Shown: positions 8,709 through 16,776 of the stretch, piece after piece | How the letters are laid out: each line of letters starts with the position of its first letter | Position numbering within the stretch: the first letter of the stretch is position 1 | Origin: Actibacterium sp. 188UL27-1 | GTDB taxonomy: Bacteria; Pseudomonadota; Alphaproteobacteria; Rhodobacterales; Rhodobacteraceae | NCBI RefSeq assembly: GCF_016901225.1 | Contig: NZ_JAFEUL010000024.1 | Location: 1-47,883, forward strand | Length of the DNA stretch: 47,883 bases | Reading direction: 5' to 3' | Program-made: the position numbers and the translations under genes | The notes under the pieces: model-generated | What the model was told of the DNA's origin: nothing | The model's input: only the letters and a program-made list of their open reading frames with translations | Database searches by the model: none

Positions 8709-9730
8709 CCGCCTTCCCCTTCACCGCCATTGTCGGCCAGGATGAGATGAAGCAGGCCATGATCCTGACTGCTATCGACCCGACCATTGGCGGCGTCCTG
8801 GTCTTTGGCGACCGCGGCACGGGCAAATCCACCGCCGTGCGTGCGCTCTCCGGTTTGTTGCCTCCGATCCAGATGGTGACCGGCAGCCCGACCAACGCCG
8901 CCACGGTGCAGGATCAACCGGATTGGGCCGCGCCGGCGGGCGACGTGATCACCGCGCCGACACCGGTGGTCGACCTGCCCCTTGGCGTGACCGAAGATCG
9001 CGTGACCGGCAGTCTCGATATCGAAAAGGCCCTGACCCGCGGCGAAAAAGCGTTTGAACCCGGGCTCCTGGCCCGCGCCAATCGCGGCTACCTTTACATC
9101 GATGAGGTCAACCTGCTCGAAGATCACATCGTTGACCTGCTGCTCGACGTCGCCCAATCCGGGGAGAACGTGGTGGAGCGTGAAGGGCTTAGCATCCGGC
9201 ACCCCGCCCGCTTTGTTCTTGTCGGCTCCGGCAATCCGGAGGAAGGCGAGTTGCGCCCGCAACTCCTTGACCGGTTTGGTCTGTCGGTCGAGGTGACCTC
9301 CCCCACCGATATCGATACCCGGATCGAGGTCATTCGCCGCCGCGATGCCTACGAGACCGACCGCGACACCTTCCTCGCCCAGTGGGAGCCCCAGCAGGAC
9401 ACCCTGCGCGCCCGGATCGTTGCGGCAAAGGCCGCCCTGTCCGGTCAGGTCACCCCCGATGATACCTTGCGCGCCTGTGCCGAATTGTGCATCGCGCTGG
9501 GCTCCGATGGCCTGCGGGGGGAGTTGACATTGCTCCGCGCGGCCCGCGCCCTCGCCGCGTTCGACGGGGCTGGGACGGTCACGCTCGATCACATAAAATC
9601 CATTGCGGCCAGTGCCTTGCGCCATCGTCTCCGGCGCGATCCCCTGGATGAGGCCGGCTCCTCCGCCCGTGTTGCTCGCACCTTGGCCGAGGTCTTTGAC
9701 GAACCCACCATCGCCGCGGTCACCGGGTGA
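8705..9730 (+). CDS. bchI: Magnesium chelatase ATPase subunit BchI
   Basis: AAA+ ATPase subunit (341 residues) of Mg-chelatase, which with BchD and BchH inserts Mg2+ into protoporphyrin IX, the first committed step of bacteriochlorophyll synthesis. Walker A is GDRGTGKST at residues 35-43. Walker B with the following insert appears as YLYIDEVNLLEDHIVDLLLD, and the sensor region as GSGNPEEGELRPQLLDRFGL. The start overlaps the crtA stop and its GTGA overlaps the bchD start, so translation is coupled across crtA-bchI-bchD. Confidence 0.97.
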   Translation: MTAFPFTAIVGQDEMKQAMILTAIDPTIGGVLVFGDRGTGKSTAVRALSGLLPPIQMVTGSPTNAATVQDQPDWAAPAGDVITAPTPVVDLPLGVTEDRVTGSLDIEKALTRGEKAFEPGLLARANRGYLYIDEVNLLEDHIVDLLLDVAQSGENVVEREGLSIRHPARFVLVGSGNPEEGELRPQLLDRFGLSVEVTSPTDIDTRIEVIRRRDAYETDRDTFLAQWEPQQDTLRARIVAAKAALSGQVTPDDTLRACAELCIALGSDGLRGELTLLRAARALAAFDGAGTVTLDHIKSIAASALRHRLRRDPLDEAGSSARVARTLAEVFDEPTIAAVTG

Positions 9731-11379
9731 CCCATCCGGCCTGGGACCGGGCCGTGCTGGCGCTGCGTTTGCTGGCGATTGATCCGGTTGGGCTTGGCGG
9801 CATTTGGCTGCGCGGCCGGGCCGGGCCCGTACGCGACAGGTTCCTGGCAGCCTTGCCCGCGCCGCTGCCCCATCGCCGCCTGCACCCGGCCATTTCAGAC
9901 GAACAGCTTTATGGCGGAGTGGACCTTCCGGCCACTTTAACCTCCGATAAAGTTATCTATCAGCAAGGGCTTATGGCGAATCCATCGCTCCTTATCCTGC
10001 CCATGGCAGAACGAACATCGCCGGGTCTGGCTGCCCGTCTTGGCATCGCCTTGGATCAAAAGACGGGCCATGCCCTGGTCGCGCTGGACGAGGGCGCAAC
10101 GCCGGAGGAAGCCTTACCGCCCGCCCTCGCGGACCGGTTGGCCCTCCATCTGGACCTCAGCGAATTGGGGTTTCATGATACCGCGGTTGCGCAGATCACC
10201 CCTCCCCCTTTGGTCCCCGTCACCGTCCCGCCCGGCACCATCACGGACCTAGCTGCCATCTCGGTGCGGCTGGGGATCTCCTCCCTCCGCGCGCCGCTTT
10301 TGGCTTTGGCGGCCGCCCGGACCCATGCGGTGTTCCAAGGCCGCGTGGAGGTGGACCAGACCGACTTGCTGGTCGCGACCGAACTGGTCCTGGCCCCGCG
10401 CGCCACGCAGATCCCGGATGCGGAGGCCGATCACGAGCCGCCTCCACCGCCGCCCGACACGTCCAGCGAGGGCGAGGCCCAAGACGACACCACGCCCGAC
10501 GACGCTGCCTTGCCACAAGAGATCTTGTTGAAGGCCGTCCGCGCGATGCTGCCTGCTGACCTGTTGGCCCGCCTGGCCGCGGGGAAGGCCGCCCGCGCCA
10601 CCGGTAGTGCCGGGACGGGGGCCAAAAAGCGCGGCAACCGGCGCGGGCGTCCCTTGCCGTCCCGCCCCGGCAGGTTGGGCGGCGATGCGCGGATCGATCT
10701 GGTGGCCACCTTGCGGGCCGCGGCCCCATGGCAACCCTTGCGGCGGTCCCTGTCCCCGCGGGGACAGCGTTTGCACATTCGCCCCGCGGACATTCGGGTG
10801 AAGCAATATCAGGAAACCTCCGACCGGTTGCTGATCTTTGTGGTCGACGCCAGTGGCTCCGCCGCGATGGCCCGACTGGCAGAGGCGAAGGGCGCGGTCG
10901 AACTGCTGTTGGTCCAGGCCTATGCACGGCGGGACCATGTGGCGCTGATCGCTTTTCGCGGGACGGGGGCCGAGTTGTTGTTACCGCCAACCCGGTCCCT
11001 GGTGCAGACCAAACGGCGGCTGGCCGCCTTGCCCGGTGGGGGTGGCACCCCGATGGCCGCGGGATTGCAGGCCGCCCTCGATCTGGCCCTGCAGGCCAGG
11101 GGGCGCGGGCTGACCCCGACCGTCGCGCTGTTGACCGATGGCCGGGCAAACATCGCGCTGGATGGCAGCGCCGACCGGCGCGCGGCGCAATCGGATGCCA
11201 TGGTGCTGGCCCGGGCGCTGGCCCGGCAGGGGGTGCCGGCGCTGATCATCGATACCGGGGCACGACCCCAGCCGCAGTTGCGGGACATGGCCAAGATGCT
11301 TGACGCGCCCTACCTGCCCTTGCCCCGGGCCGATGCCGCGCGCCTGGGTGCTGCGGTGTCTGCCGCGTTGGAGGTGTAG
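9727..11379 (+). CDS. bchD: Magnesium chelatase subunit BchD
   Basis: The 550-residue D subunit that forms a double ring with BchI in Mg-chelatase. The start is GTG 9727, overlapping the bchI stop. It has three parts: an AAA+-like N-terminal domain without a proper Walker A; a proline- and acid-rich linker around residues 235-265 (PPPPPPDTSSEGEAQDD); and a C-terminal integrin-I/VWA domain with the MIDAS motif VVDASGSAAMA near residue 374. The codons just before the VWA domain contain an exact copy of the palindrome TGTCCCCGCGGGGACA (10751-10766), translated as part of LSPRGQR. Confidence 0.96.
   Translation: MTHPAWDRAVLALRLLAIDPVGLGGIWLRGRAGPVRDRFLAALPAPLPHRRLHPAISDEQLYGGVDLPATLTSDKVIYQQGLMANPSLLILPMAERTSPGLAARLGIALDQKTGHALVALDEGATPEEALPPALADRLALHLDLSELGFHDTAVAQITPPPLVPVTVPPGTITDLAAISVRLGISSLRAPLLALAAARTHAVFQGRVEVDQTDLLVATELVLAPRATQIPDAEADHEPPPPPPDTSSEGEAQDDTTPDDAALPQEILLKAVRAMLPADLLARLAAGKAARATGSAGTGAKKRGNRRGRPLPSRPGRLGGDARIDLVATLRAAAPWQPLRRSLSPRGQRLHIRPADIRVKQYQETSDRLLIFVVDASGSAAMARLAEAKGAVELLLVQAYARRDHVALIAFRGTGAELLLPPTRSLVQTKRRLAALPGGGGTPMAAGLQAALDLALQARGRGLTPTVALLTDGRANIALDGSADRRAAQSDAMVLARALARQGVPALIIDTGARPQPQLRDMAKMLDAPYLPLPRADAARLGAAVSAALEV
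10750..10767. repeat. Palindrome copy 1 (inside bchD)
   Basis: CTGTCCCCGCGGGGACAG, an 18-bp perfect palindrome around the 16-bp core TGTCCCCGCGGGGACA. The core occurs in four exact copies in this window (also 12264-12279, 12492-12507 and 39777-39792). Here it lies within coding sequence. Confidence 0.85.
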
Positions 11380-11382
11380 GCG

Positions 11383-12258
11383 ATGGATTGGGAGGCCTAT
11401 GCCGCGGTTTGGCCAAACGCCAGCTTTTCCCAATTCGTGCCGTCGCGGCCCCATCGCTGGCATGTCCAGACCATGGGGGAGGGGCCGACCGTTTTGCTGT
11501 TGCACGGGGCGGGCGGTGCGACCCATAGCTGGCGGGATCTGATGCCGCTTTTGGCGCAAAAGATGCGGGTGGTGGCGCCGGATCTGCCGGGCCATGCCTT
11601 TACCAAGCTGGGGGCGCTGCAACGCTCCAGCCTGCCGCTGATGGCGCGGGACGTTGCGGGGTTGCTGACCAAGCTGGAGGTCACGCCGGACATCATCATC
11701 GGCCATTCCGCCGGGTGTGCGCTGGGCCTGCAAATGCTGGATCTTTTGCCGGATCCGCCAAAGGCTGTGGTCGGCATCAACCCGGCGCTTGATAATTTCA
11801 AGGGGGTGGCCGGGTGGCTGTTTCCGGCAATGGCCAAGGCCCTGGCGCTGAACCCGTTGGTCGCCCCGGCCTTTGCCCGGATGACCCGGAATGGCAGTGC
11901 CGAAAACCTGATCGCCAGCACCGGCAGCACGCTCGATCCGGTGGGGTTGGCACTGTACCGCGCGGCCATCGGAGAGACCCGCCATGTGGACGGAACCCTG
12001 ACGATGATGGCCCAATGGAAGCTGGACGGTCTGCGTCAGCGCCTGCCACATATCGCCGTGCCGAGCCTGTTCATCGTCGGTGATAATGACCAGGCGGTGC
12101 CCCCTGCCACGGCTGACCAGGCGGCGCTGCGGATGCCGAAAGCCCAGGTGATGCATCTGCCCAGGCTGGGACATCTGGCCCATGAAGAAGCGCCTGCGGA
12201 TTTCGCTGAGATCATCAATACGTTCGTCGCCGATATCGGGCTGAAGACGGTCGCGTGA
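11383..12258 (+). CDS. bchO: BchO, alpha/beta-hydrolase of the Mg-chelatase operon
   Basis: A 291-residue alpha/beta-hydrolase starting three bases after the bchD stop. It shows the oxyanion/core sequence VLLLHGAGGATHSWRDLMP, the nucleophile elbow GHSAGCALGLQML and a late histidine in LPRLGHLAHEEAP. BchO is conserved beside bchI/bchD in purple bacteria and is assumed to assist Mg-protoporphyrin formation; its substrate is not established. A long perfect palindrome follows the stop at once and may terminate the operon. Confidence 0.92.
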   Translation: MDWEAYAAVWPNASFSQFVPSRPHRWHVQTMGEGPTVLLLHGAGGATHSWRDLMPLLAQKMRVVAPDLPGHAFTKLGALQRSSLPLMARDVAGLLTKLEVTPDIIIGHSAGCALGLQMLDLLPDPPKAVVGINPALDNFKGVAGWLFPAMAKALALNPLVAPAFARMTRNGSAENLIASTGSTLDPVGLALYRAAIGETRHVDGTLTMMAQWKLDGLRQRLPHIAVPSLFIVGDNDQAVPPATADQAALRMPKAQVMHLPRLGHLAHEEAPADFAEIINTFVADIGLKTVA

Positions 12259-12285
12259 ACCTTTGTCCCCGCGGGGACAAAGGTT
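12258..12285. terminator. Perfect 28-bp palindrome after bchO (palindrome copy 2), possible bidirectional terminator
   Basis: Left arm AACCTTTGTCCCCG and right arm CGGGGACAAAGGTT meet without a spacer. It starts on the last base of the bchO stop and ends two bases before the stop of the convergent ParB-like gene. The position suits a shared terminator for both genes, although no U-run follows. Its centre is the 16-bp core repeated elsewhere, so it may instead be, or also be, a protein-binding site. Confidence 0.6.
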
Positions 12286-12287
12286 GG

Positions 12288-13199
12288 TCAGGGCGCGGCT
12301 GCATCCTCCCCAAGGGCGCCGCGCAAGGCATTAAAAAAGGCGGTTGTCGCGCTTTCGAGATGTCGGCGGTCCAGCCTGGAAAAGTCATGGTCGAGGCGAA
12401 GCTCGACCTTGCCCGCGGTCGCGGTGCAGCGCGCCTGCCCCGCCTTGAGGGGGAGGTCAAAGCAAACCTTGCCAGATCCGGCGCGGCCCGTTGTCCCCGC
12501 GGGGACAGTGCCGTGCCTGAGCGCGTGGCGGAGCAAAGCATCCTCTTGTCGGGCGGTGCGATCCGGCTTTTGGCGGAGGGCCTGGATCGCGGTGTCCCGG
12601 AAGCCGGGCTGATCCCGTAGCGCCTGGGCGATATCCAGCCCCAAGGCACGGGGTATCATAGCTGTATGTAGCGGCATGCGGTCAAGTTGATCCAACATGT
12701 AGGCAAAATGCTTGATGTAGCTGCGCTTTTGCCGACTGGCCGAGGCAAAAAGGCGATCAACCGCCATATCGACCGCTTCGGCCGGTGCGCCCGTCGCCGC
12801 GACATAGTCCAAGGCGAGGTCCGCCATTTCGCCAAAGCTGATATCCTTGCGCGTCAGGTTTTCATCGACCATCCGGCGGTAAAGCGTTTCGAGTGGTTGC
12901 CCCGGTTCAATGACGATTGCGGGGATGGTGGCAAAGGCCGGATCCTCGGTTTCGATGTAAAGATCCATCATGGCCTGCCAGCGACGAAACCCCTGGATCA
13001 ACTCATAGCCACCAGCCTTTCGTTCGATCTGGATGGGGTTGGACAAGCCAACCGCCTGGATCGAGGACATGAGTTCATCAAGTTCGGGATCCGCGCCAGC
13101 GGCCCGGTCACGGATCAGTTTGGTCGTGTCGATCCGCTGGAGCGCAATCCGCTGGATCGTGGGAACGGGCGGGGAGAGGTCAGAGAGATCGGAGGTCAT
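12288..13199 (-). CDS. Orphan ParB/RepB-like partition family protein
   Basis: A 303-residue protein. The ATG at 13199 was chosen because family-like sequence starts soon after it; a longer frame upstream has no recognisable content. It shows the ParB N-terminal pattern: parameters such as ELMSSIQAVGLSNPIQIERK, then YELIQGFRRWQAM, the ENLTRKDISFGEMADLAL helix segment, and a C-terminal region like plasmid RepB proteins. ParB/RepB proteins bind palindromic sites in plasmid or chromosome segregation. No repA/parA, repC or origin is adjacent, so it is an orphan, possibly a ParB-type regulator. One exact 16-bp palindrome lies inside the gene, one at its 3' end, and half-sites lie upstream of its start. 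It converges on bchO. Confidence 0.8.
   Translation of the reverse strand: MTSDLSDLSPPVPTIQRIALQRIDTTKLIRDRAAGADPELDELMSSIQAVGLSNPIQIERKAGGYELIQGFRRWQAMMDLYIETEDPAFATIPAIVIEPGQPLETLYRRMVDENLTRKDISFGEMADLALDYVAATGAPAEAVDMAVDRLFASASRQKRSYIKHFAYMLDQLDRMPLHTAMIPRALGLDIAQALRDQPGFRDTAIQALRQKPDRTARQEDALLRHALRHGTVPAGTTGRAGSGKVCFDLPLKAGQARCTATAGKVELRLDHDFSRLDRRHLESATTAFFNALRGALGEDAAAP
12492..12507. repeat. Palindrome copy 3 (inside the ParB-like gene)
   Basis: TGTCCCCGCGGGGACA, 213 bp from the core of copy 2. On the minus strand it encodes part of HGTVPAGTTG in the C-terminal half of the ParB-like protein. Confidence 0.85.
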
Positions 13200-13208
13200 G
13201 CGCCTGGG

Positions 13209-13253
13209 CCTTTGTCCGGAAATTGAGGTGGCAGTCAGGCGAATTTGTCCCCG
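13209..13253. promoter_or_regulatory. Palindrome half-sites upstream of the ParB-like gene
   Basis: CCTTTGTCC at 13209-13217 and TTTGTCCCCG at 13244-13253 match the arm of the 28-bp palindrome after bchO. They lie 10 and 45 bases upstream of the ParB-like start. This fits autoregulation by the encoded protein but is only pattern matching. Confidence 0.3.
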
Positions 13254-13391
13254 AAAGAGCTTGTCAAACCCGGAAGGCACCGAACGGTGCCGATGCAACA
13301 GGCGGCGCCTGTCGTGAAGCCTGATCGATTTTGGCTGTCGGTGGGCGCTACAGTTTGAAAACCAGCGGAAGGTATCTTGGCCCTGTTGCGG

Positions 13392-13436
13392 TTGAGCGAT
13401 GTGCAGATGGCGCGTCTGCGGCCGTTTTCCCACGGG
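13392..13436 (+). pseudogene. IS5-family transposase N-terminal trace
   Basis: The frame reads LSDVQMARLRPFSHG, resembling the IS5-type start LSDEQMARLEPFFPKSHG. Nothing else of the transposase is evident, and the trace lies in the gap between two minus-strand genes. A weak, short match. Confidence 0.35.
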
Positions 13437-13471
13437 TTTGTGGTTCTGGTCTGTGACCGTCTGGCACGGGG

Positions 13472-14383
13472 TTATTTTCGGGCGCCGGAGCCGTCTTTTG
13501 CTGTGGTGGCGCCCAAGTTGCGTTGCATCAACAGGTTCAATGCGGTGAGGCCGCCGGAGGGGTCGGGCGTGGCAAGGCCCAACGGCTCAGCCAGGGATCC
13601 GGCCATGGCTCCGCTGGCCAGAAAGCGATCAAGCGCCTGATATTGCTGACGTTCCGCCGGTGTAAGGCCGATATCGAGGCCGGCGAGCCAGGCCGCCCGA
13701 TCGGTGACGCCAAGCACCTTGTCCACCACTCCTGCCGGAGGTGGGGCGGTGTTGGTCACGACAGAGACAACATCGCGCAGTTCTGACGCGCTGAAATTGC
13801 CCCAGATGGGCAGGGCGCCAAACGCCCAGGCATCGGTGCTGGCCAGGACGCGCTGTTGATCGGGAGAGGCACCTTTGATGATTGCCAGTGTTTCTGTCAT
13901 CAGCGCGTCGCCTTCGGACGCTGTGAGGTTGATGTCATTGGGGGTTTTGGCGCTGGGCGTGCGCTGCATCGCCACCAGCATCATCGACCAGCCGAGGTCG
14001 CGTTCCGTCAAACCGATGCCCGGCGCGATTTCGAGCACCATGCGGTCCGTTTTGTCGACGATGTCGAGGGCGATGCTGGTGGCAGGGCCGATCCTGGTGA
14101 GCATCTGGCGGTGCAGTTCCGTCAGGCGGACCCGGGCGGATTGGCGTTGGGCGGTTTGCGACAGGTTGGCCATGTCGAGCAGCCGGGCGGTCTGTTCGGC
14201 AAAAAGCGCGGGATTGGCATCATGGAGCGGGGTCATCTGTTCGATGATGCGGCGTTCGGCGGGGGCCGGCACCTCGATCTGGAGCGCGCGCAGGGAGGCC
14301 ACGACCTGCTCCATGGGGGTGGCCGATGCGGCGAGCGGCAGGCCGATGAAACAGAACAGCAGGAGGATACGAAAACAGGTCAT
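13472..14383 (-). CDS. Secreted protein of unknown function
   Basis: A 303-residue protein from ATG 14383; the frame extends 18 codons further, but this start places a standard signal peptide first (MTCFRILLLFCFIGLPLAASA, cleavage before TPMEQ). The mature part is largely alpha-helical, with no motif, cysteines pattern or repeat that I recognise. It lies between the ParB-like gene and a secreted hydrolase on the same strand, with 96 bases to the latter's stop. Periplasmic location is inferred from the signal only. Confidence 0.7.
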   Translation of the reverse strand: MTCFRILLLFCFIGLPLAASATPMEQVVASLRALQIEVPAPAERRIIEQMTPLHDANPALFAEQTARLLDMANLSQTAQRQSARVRLTELHRQMLTRIGPATSIALDIVDKTDRMVLEIAPGIGLTERDLGWSMMLVAMQRTPSAKTPNDINLTASEGDALMTETLAIIKGASPDQQRVLASTDAWAFGALPIWGNFSASELRDVVSVVTNTAPPPAGVVDKVLGVTDRAAWLAGLDIGLTPAERQQYQALDRFLASGAMAGSLAEPLGLATPDPSGGLTALNLLMQRNLGATTAKDGSGARK

Positions 14384-14479
14384 GATACCGGTATATGGCC
14401 AGGGCAGACCCGTTTTCGATCCTGGTTCAGCAGGCACGTTCGCCAGGGCGGCGGGATCGGCGAAAAGCCGCCCGCCGGG

Positions 14480-15511
14480 CTAGTGCTCGTGGTGCAGGCT
14501 GTAATTGACCAGGGGCTGGCCGATGGAGGTTTCGCGCCACGCACCCTCAACCGCGAGGGTTTCAAGCTGCGTAAACCGGATGCCCAGTTCGCGGGCCCGT
14601 TCCAGCGCCGCCACAGTGCGGTCGGCAAAGGCGGGGATCGGGGAGGACGCGTCATAGGCGAGGATCAGCGCCTCTGCCGGGATGCCCGCCTCTGCCAGGG
14701 GAATGAGGGTGCCGGAGACGCAGAAATTGATCGCCTCGCCAAAGGCCACGACCACCCCACCGGCTGCCACATGGGCGCGGATTTCGTCGAGCCAGAGGTT
14801 TTGGGTCTGCGTGGCAGGATCTTCACTGGGGCATAGGGCGGCGACGGCGCCGAAAGCCTCCGTATGGGGGTTCGATGCCTTGTAGACGATCATCGGGTCG
14901 GGCGCGCGTTCGGTCCGGGTGGACCAATGGGTGGTGTAGTCATCGAACAGGGTCTCCATCACCGGGTGCAGAGACCATTCATGGGTGCCCTGTTCGCCGT
15001 GATCGGGCCAGACATTCCACATCAGGCCGTTGGCTTGCAGGCATTCGGCATAGGCGGTGGCGTCGTCCTGGTGGTGGGAATTGGCAGCCGTGTACGTCCC
15101 GTCGAGCACCTGGGCCGGGTCGATATCGACGAACATTGGCGCGGGTTTGCCATCGCCATCCACCAGGTACAATTCTGAGCCGACATAGTAGCGCGGATGG
15201 GTGTCCATCGTGTACCAGGCATTGGTGACACGGCCCATATTGGTGCGGACGAAACTGTCGACCATGGCGATGTCGGTTTCGGAGCCGGGCACGTAAAGGG
15301 CTGCGTCGGGATCGGTGAAGGAGCGTTGGACGTCCACCGCGAGCAGGCCGATATTGGCCGCTGCCGGGATGGTGTCGACAAAGTCGAGGCCCAGTTGATC
15401 GGCGATATCCGCGCGGATGCGGTCCCGCTCCTGCAGGGCGTCCTGGGCATGGAGCAGGTGTGGCATCACAGCGATGGTGAGTGCGGCGAGAATGGTCAGT
15501 GTCTTGGTCAT
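14480..15511 (-). CDS. Periplasmic cysteine hydrolase, isochorismatase/nicotinamidase-like
   Basis: A 343-residue protein starting at ATG 15511 after a GGGGGACAGAAC leader, with a signal peptide ending near LLHAQDA. The fold is indicated by GLLAVDVQRSFTDP (catalytic Asp), MIVYKASNPHTEAF (candidate Lys) and GVVVAFGEAINFCVSGTLIP (nucleophile Cys), the triad order of the isochorismatase superfamily. It is longer than simple nicotinamidases and apparently exported, which is unusual. The insert carrying YVGSELYLVDGDGKP and HHQDDATAYAECLQA may set specificity. The substrate is unknown. Confidence 0.75.
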   Translation of the reverse strand: MTKTLTILAALTIAVMPHLLHAQDALQERDRIRADIADQLGLDFVDTIPAAANIGLLAVDVQRSFTDPDAALYVPGSETDIAMVDSFVRTNMGRVTNAWYTMDTHPRYYVGSELYLVDGDGKPAPMFVDIDPAQVLDGTYTAANSHHQDDATAYAECLQANGLMWNVWPDHGEQGTHEWSLHPVMETLFDDYTTHWSTRTERAPDPMIVYKASNPHTEAFGAVAALCPSEDPATQTQNLWLDEIRAHVAAGGVVVAFGEAINFCVSGTLIPLAEAGIPAEALILAYDASSPIPAFADRTVAALERARELGIRFTQLETLAVEGAWRETSIGQPLVNYSLHHEH

Positions 15512-15626
15512 GTTCTGTCCCCCATTTGATTGAAAGGTACGCGGCGGGGGCGCGCTTGGCGATAGGTGCGGGCGCCAGCGGGCAGATCTGCGAAACATGC
15601 GATGAGAATTTACGCAGATTTGGCGC

Positions 15627-16463
15627 CTAAATGTCCACCGTGCCGTCGATCAGGATATGGGTTTGGCCGCCGATCAGGATGTCATCATCGCGGGTCGAGA
15701 TATGGACCCGGCCCTGGCGGTTGATCCGGGTGCCCTGGGCGACCGTGGCCTGGGCGGGCAGGGTGCCGCGACGTTTCATCCAGCAGGCGAGGGCCGCGTT
15801 GAGGGAACCGGTGATCGGATCCTCCACCATGCCGGAGGAGGGGGCGATGTTGCGCACCTCGTAATCGGCACCATGGCCAGGATCATGGGGACCGATCAGG
15901 CCCACGGCGCGGAAATCGGGGTAGCGCAGCCGGGCGGCATCAAGGGTCAGCACGTCATCGGCATGGCGCAGCGCGAACGCTTTCCAGACGGGGCCGTTCT
16001 CCAGCTGTGCCGAGGCGGTAATGGTGGCCGGATCGATGCCGAGGGTTGCGACGATGCGGTCATGGTCATCTTGCGGCAGGGGCGCAATCTTGGTTGGCGG
16101 TGCGACAAAGGCCGGAACCGGGCCGGTTTGGTCGATGGCAACAAGGCCGATGGCGCATTCCTGCAGGACGGTGTGCGGGTTGGCAGGCCGGCCCCCGGCA
16201 TGGAGCCACGCAGCACAGCTGCCCAGGGTCGGATGGCCGGCGAACAGCATCTCTCGCTTGGGTGTGAAGATCCGGACGCGGTAATCGGCTGCCGGGTCAG
16301 TCGGAGGCAGCAGGAACGTGGTTTCGGCCAGGTTGGTCCAGGCGGCGAAATCCTGCATCTGAGCGTCGGTCATCCCGTCCGCCTCCACCACAACGGCCAG
16401 GCCATTGCCGCGGGTCGGCGTGGCGGTGAAGACATCGCATTGGATGAAGCGGCGGTGGCGCAT
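15627..16463 (-). CDS. PhzF-family isomerase
   Basis: A 278-residue protein of the PhzF/diaminopimelate-epimerase fold. Characteristic segments are QCDVFTATPTRGNGLAVVVE at the start, NLAETTFLLPP with the candidate catalytic Glu, and FAGHPTLGSCAAWL; the second half repeats the pattern with MVEDPITGSLNAALACW. Family members isomerise or epimerise small acids, but most chromosomal copies have no known substrate. No phenazine genes are near. Same strand as its neighbours, 115 bases from the hydrolase. Confidence 0.85.
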   Translation of the reverse strand: MRHRRFIQCDVFTATPTRGNGLAVVVEADGMTDAQMQDFAAWTNLAETTFLLPPTDPAADYRVRIFTPKREMLFAGHPTLGSCAAWLHAGGRPANPHTVLQECAIGLVAIDQTGPVPAFVAPPTKIAPLPQDDHDRIVATLGIDPATITASAQLENGPVWKAFALRHADDVLTLDAARLRYPDFRAVGLIGPHDPGHGADYEVRNIAPSSGMVEDPITGSLNAALACWMKRRGTLPAQATVAQGTRINRQGRVHISTRDDDILIGGQTHILIDGTVDI

Positions 16464-16776
16464 GGAAACCTCGACTTAACGGGCCTACGCTACGCCCATG
16501 CCGGCCGTGGTCAATGGGCATCGTGGACATGAGAATGGCTGCGACGTCTGTTCGGGTGGCAAGGAGATGCGGCACAGGTGGCGCAGCTACGGCGATCCAA
16601 AGGGGAATGCTCCGAGTTGGCGCGCCCGCCGCAGGCTGGAGTGACGGACAGGCCTTTGGCATCTAAATGAAATCAAAGCGATAGCTTAAACAGACATGCC
16701 AAAATCAAAGAGTTTTTCCAACGCAATCAGCCCAGACCCACCGATGCTGCGGATTGCTTGACTGGCGGCATTCGGG
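16464..16776. other. Gene-free stretch between the PhzF-like and ABC-F genes
   Basis: I see no credible gene, RNA or repeat. The frames that cross it lack family resemblance and ribosome-binding sites. It lies upstream of the PhzF-like gene and probably carries its promoter. Confidence 0.4.

Noticed and set aside
10981-12183. Long antisense frame (400 codons) opposite bchD/bchO
   Set aside because: Shadow of high-GC genes on the opposite strand: low-complexity, rich in Gln, Arg, His and Gly, no family.
13856-14836. 326-codon plus-strand frame opposite the secreted proteins
   Set aside because: Antisense shadow of two genes with proper signal peptides; composition rich in Gly, His and Arg and no ribosome-binding site.
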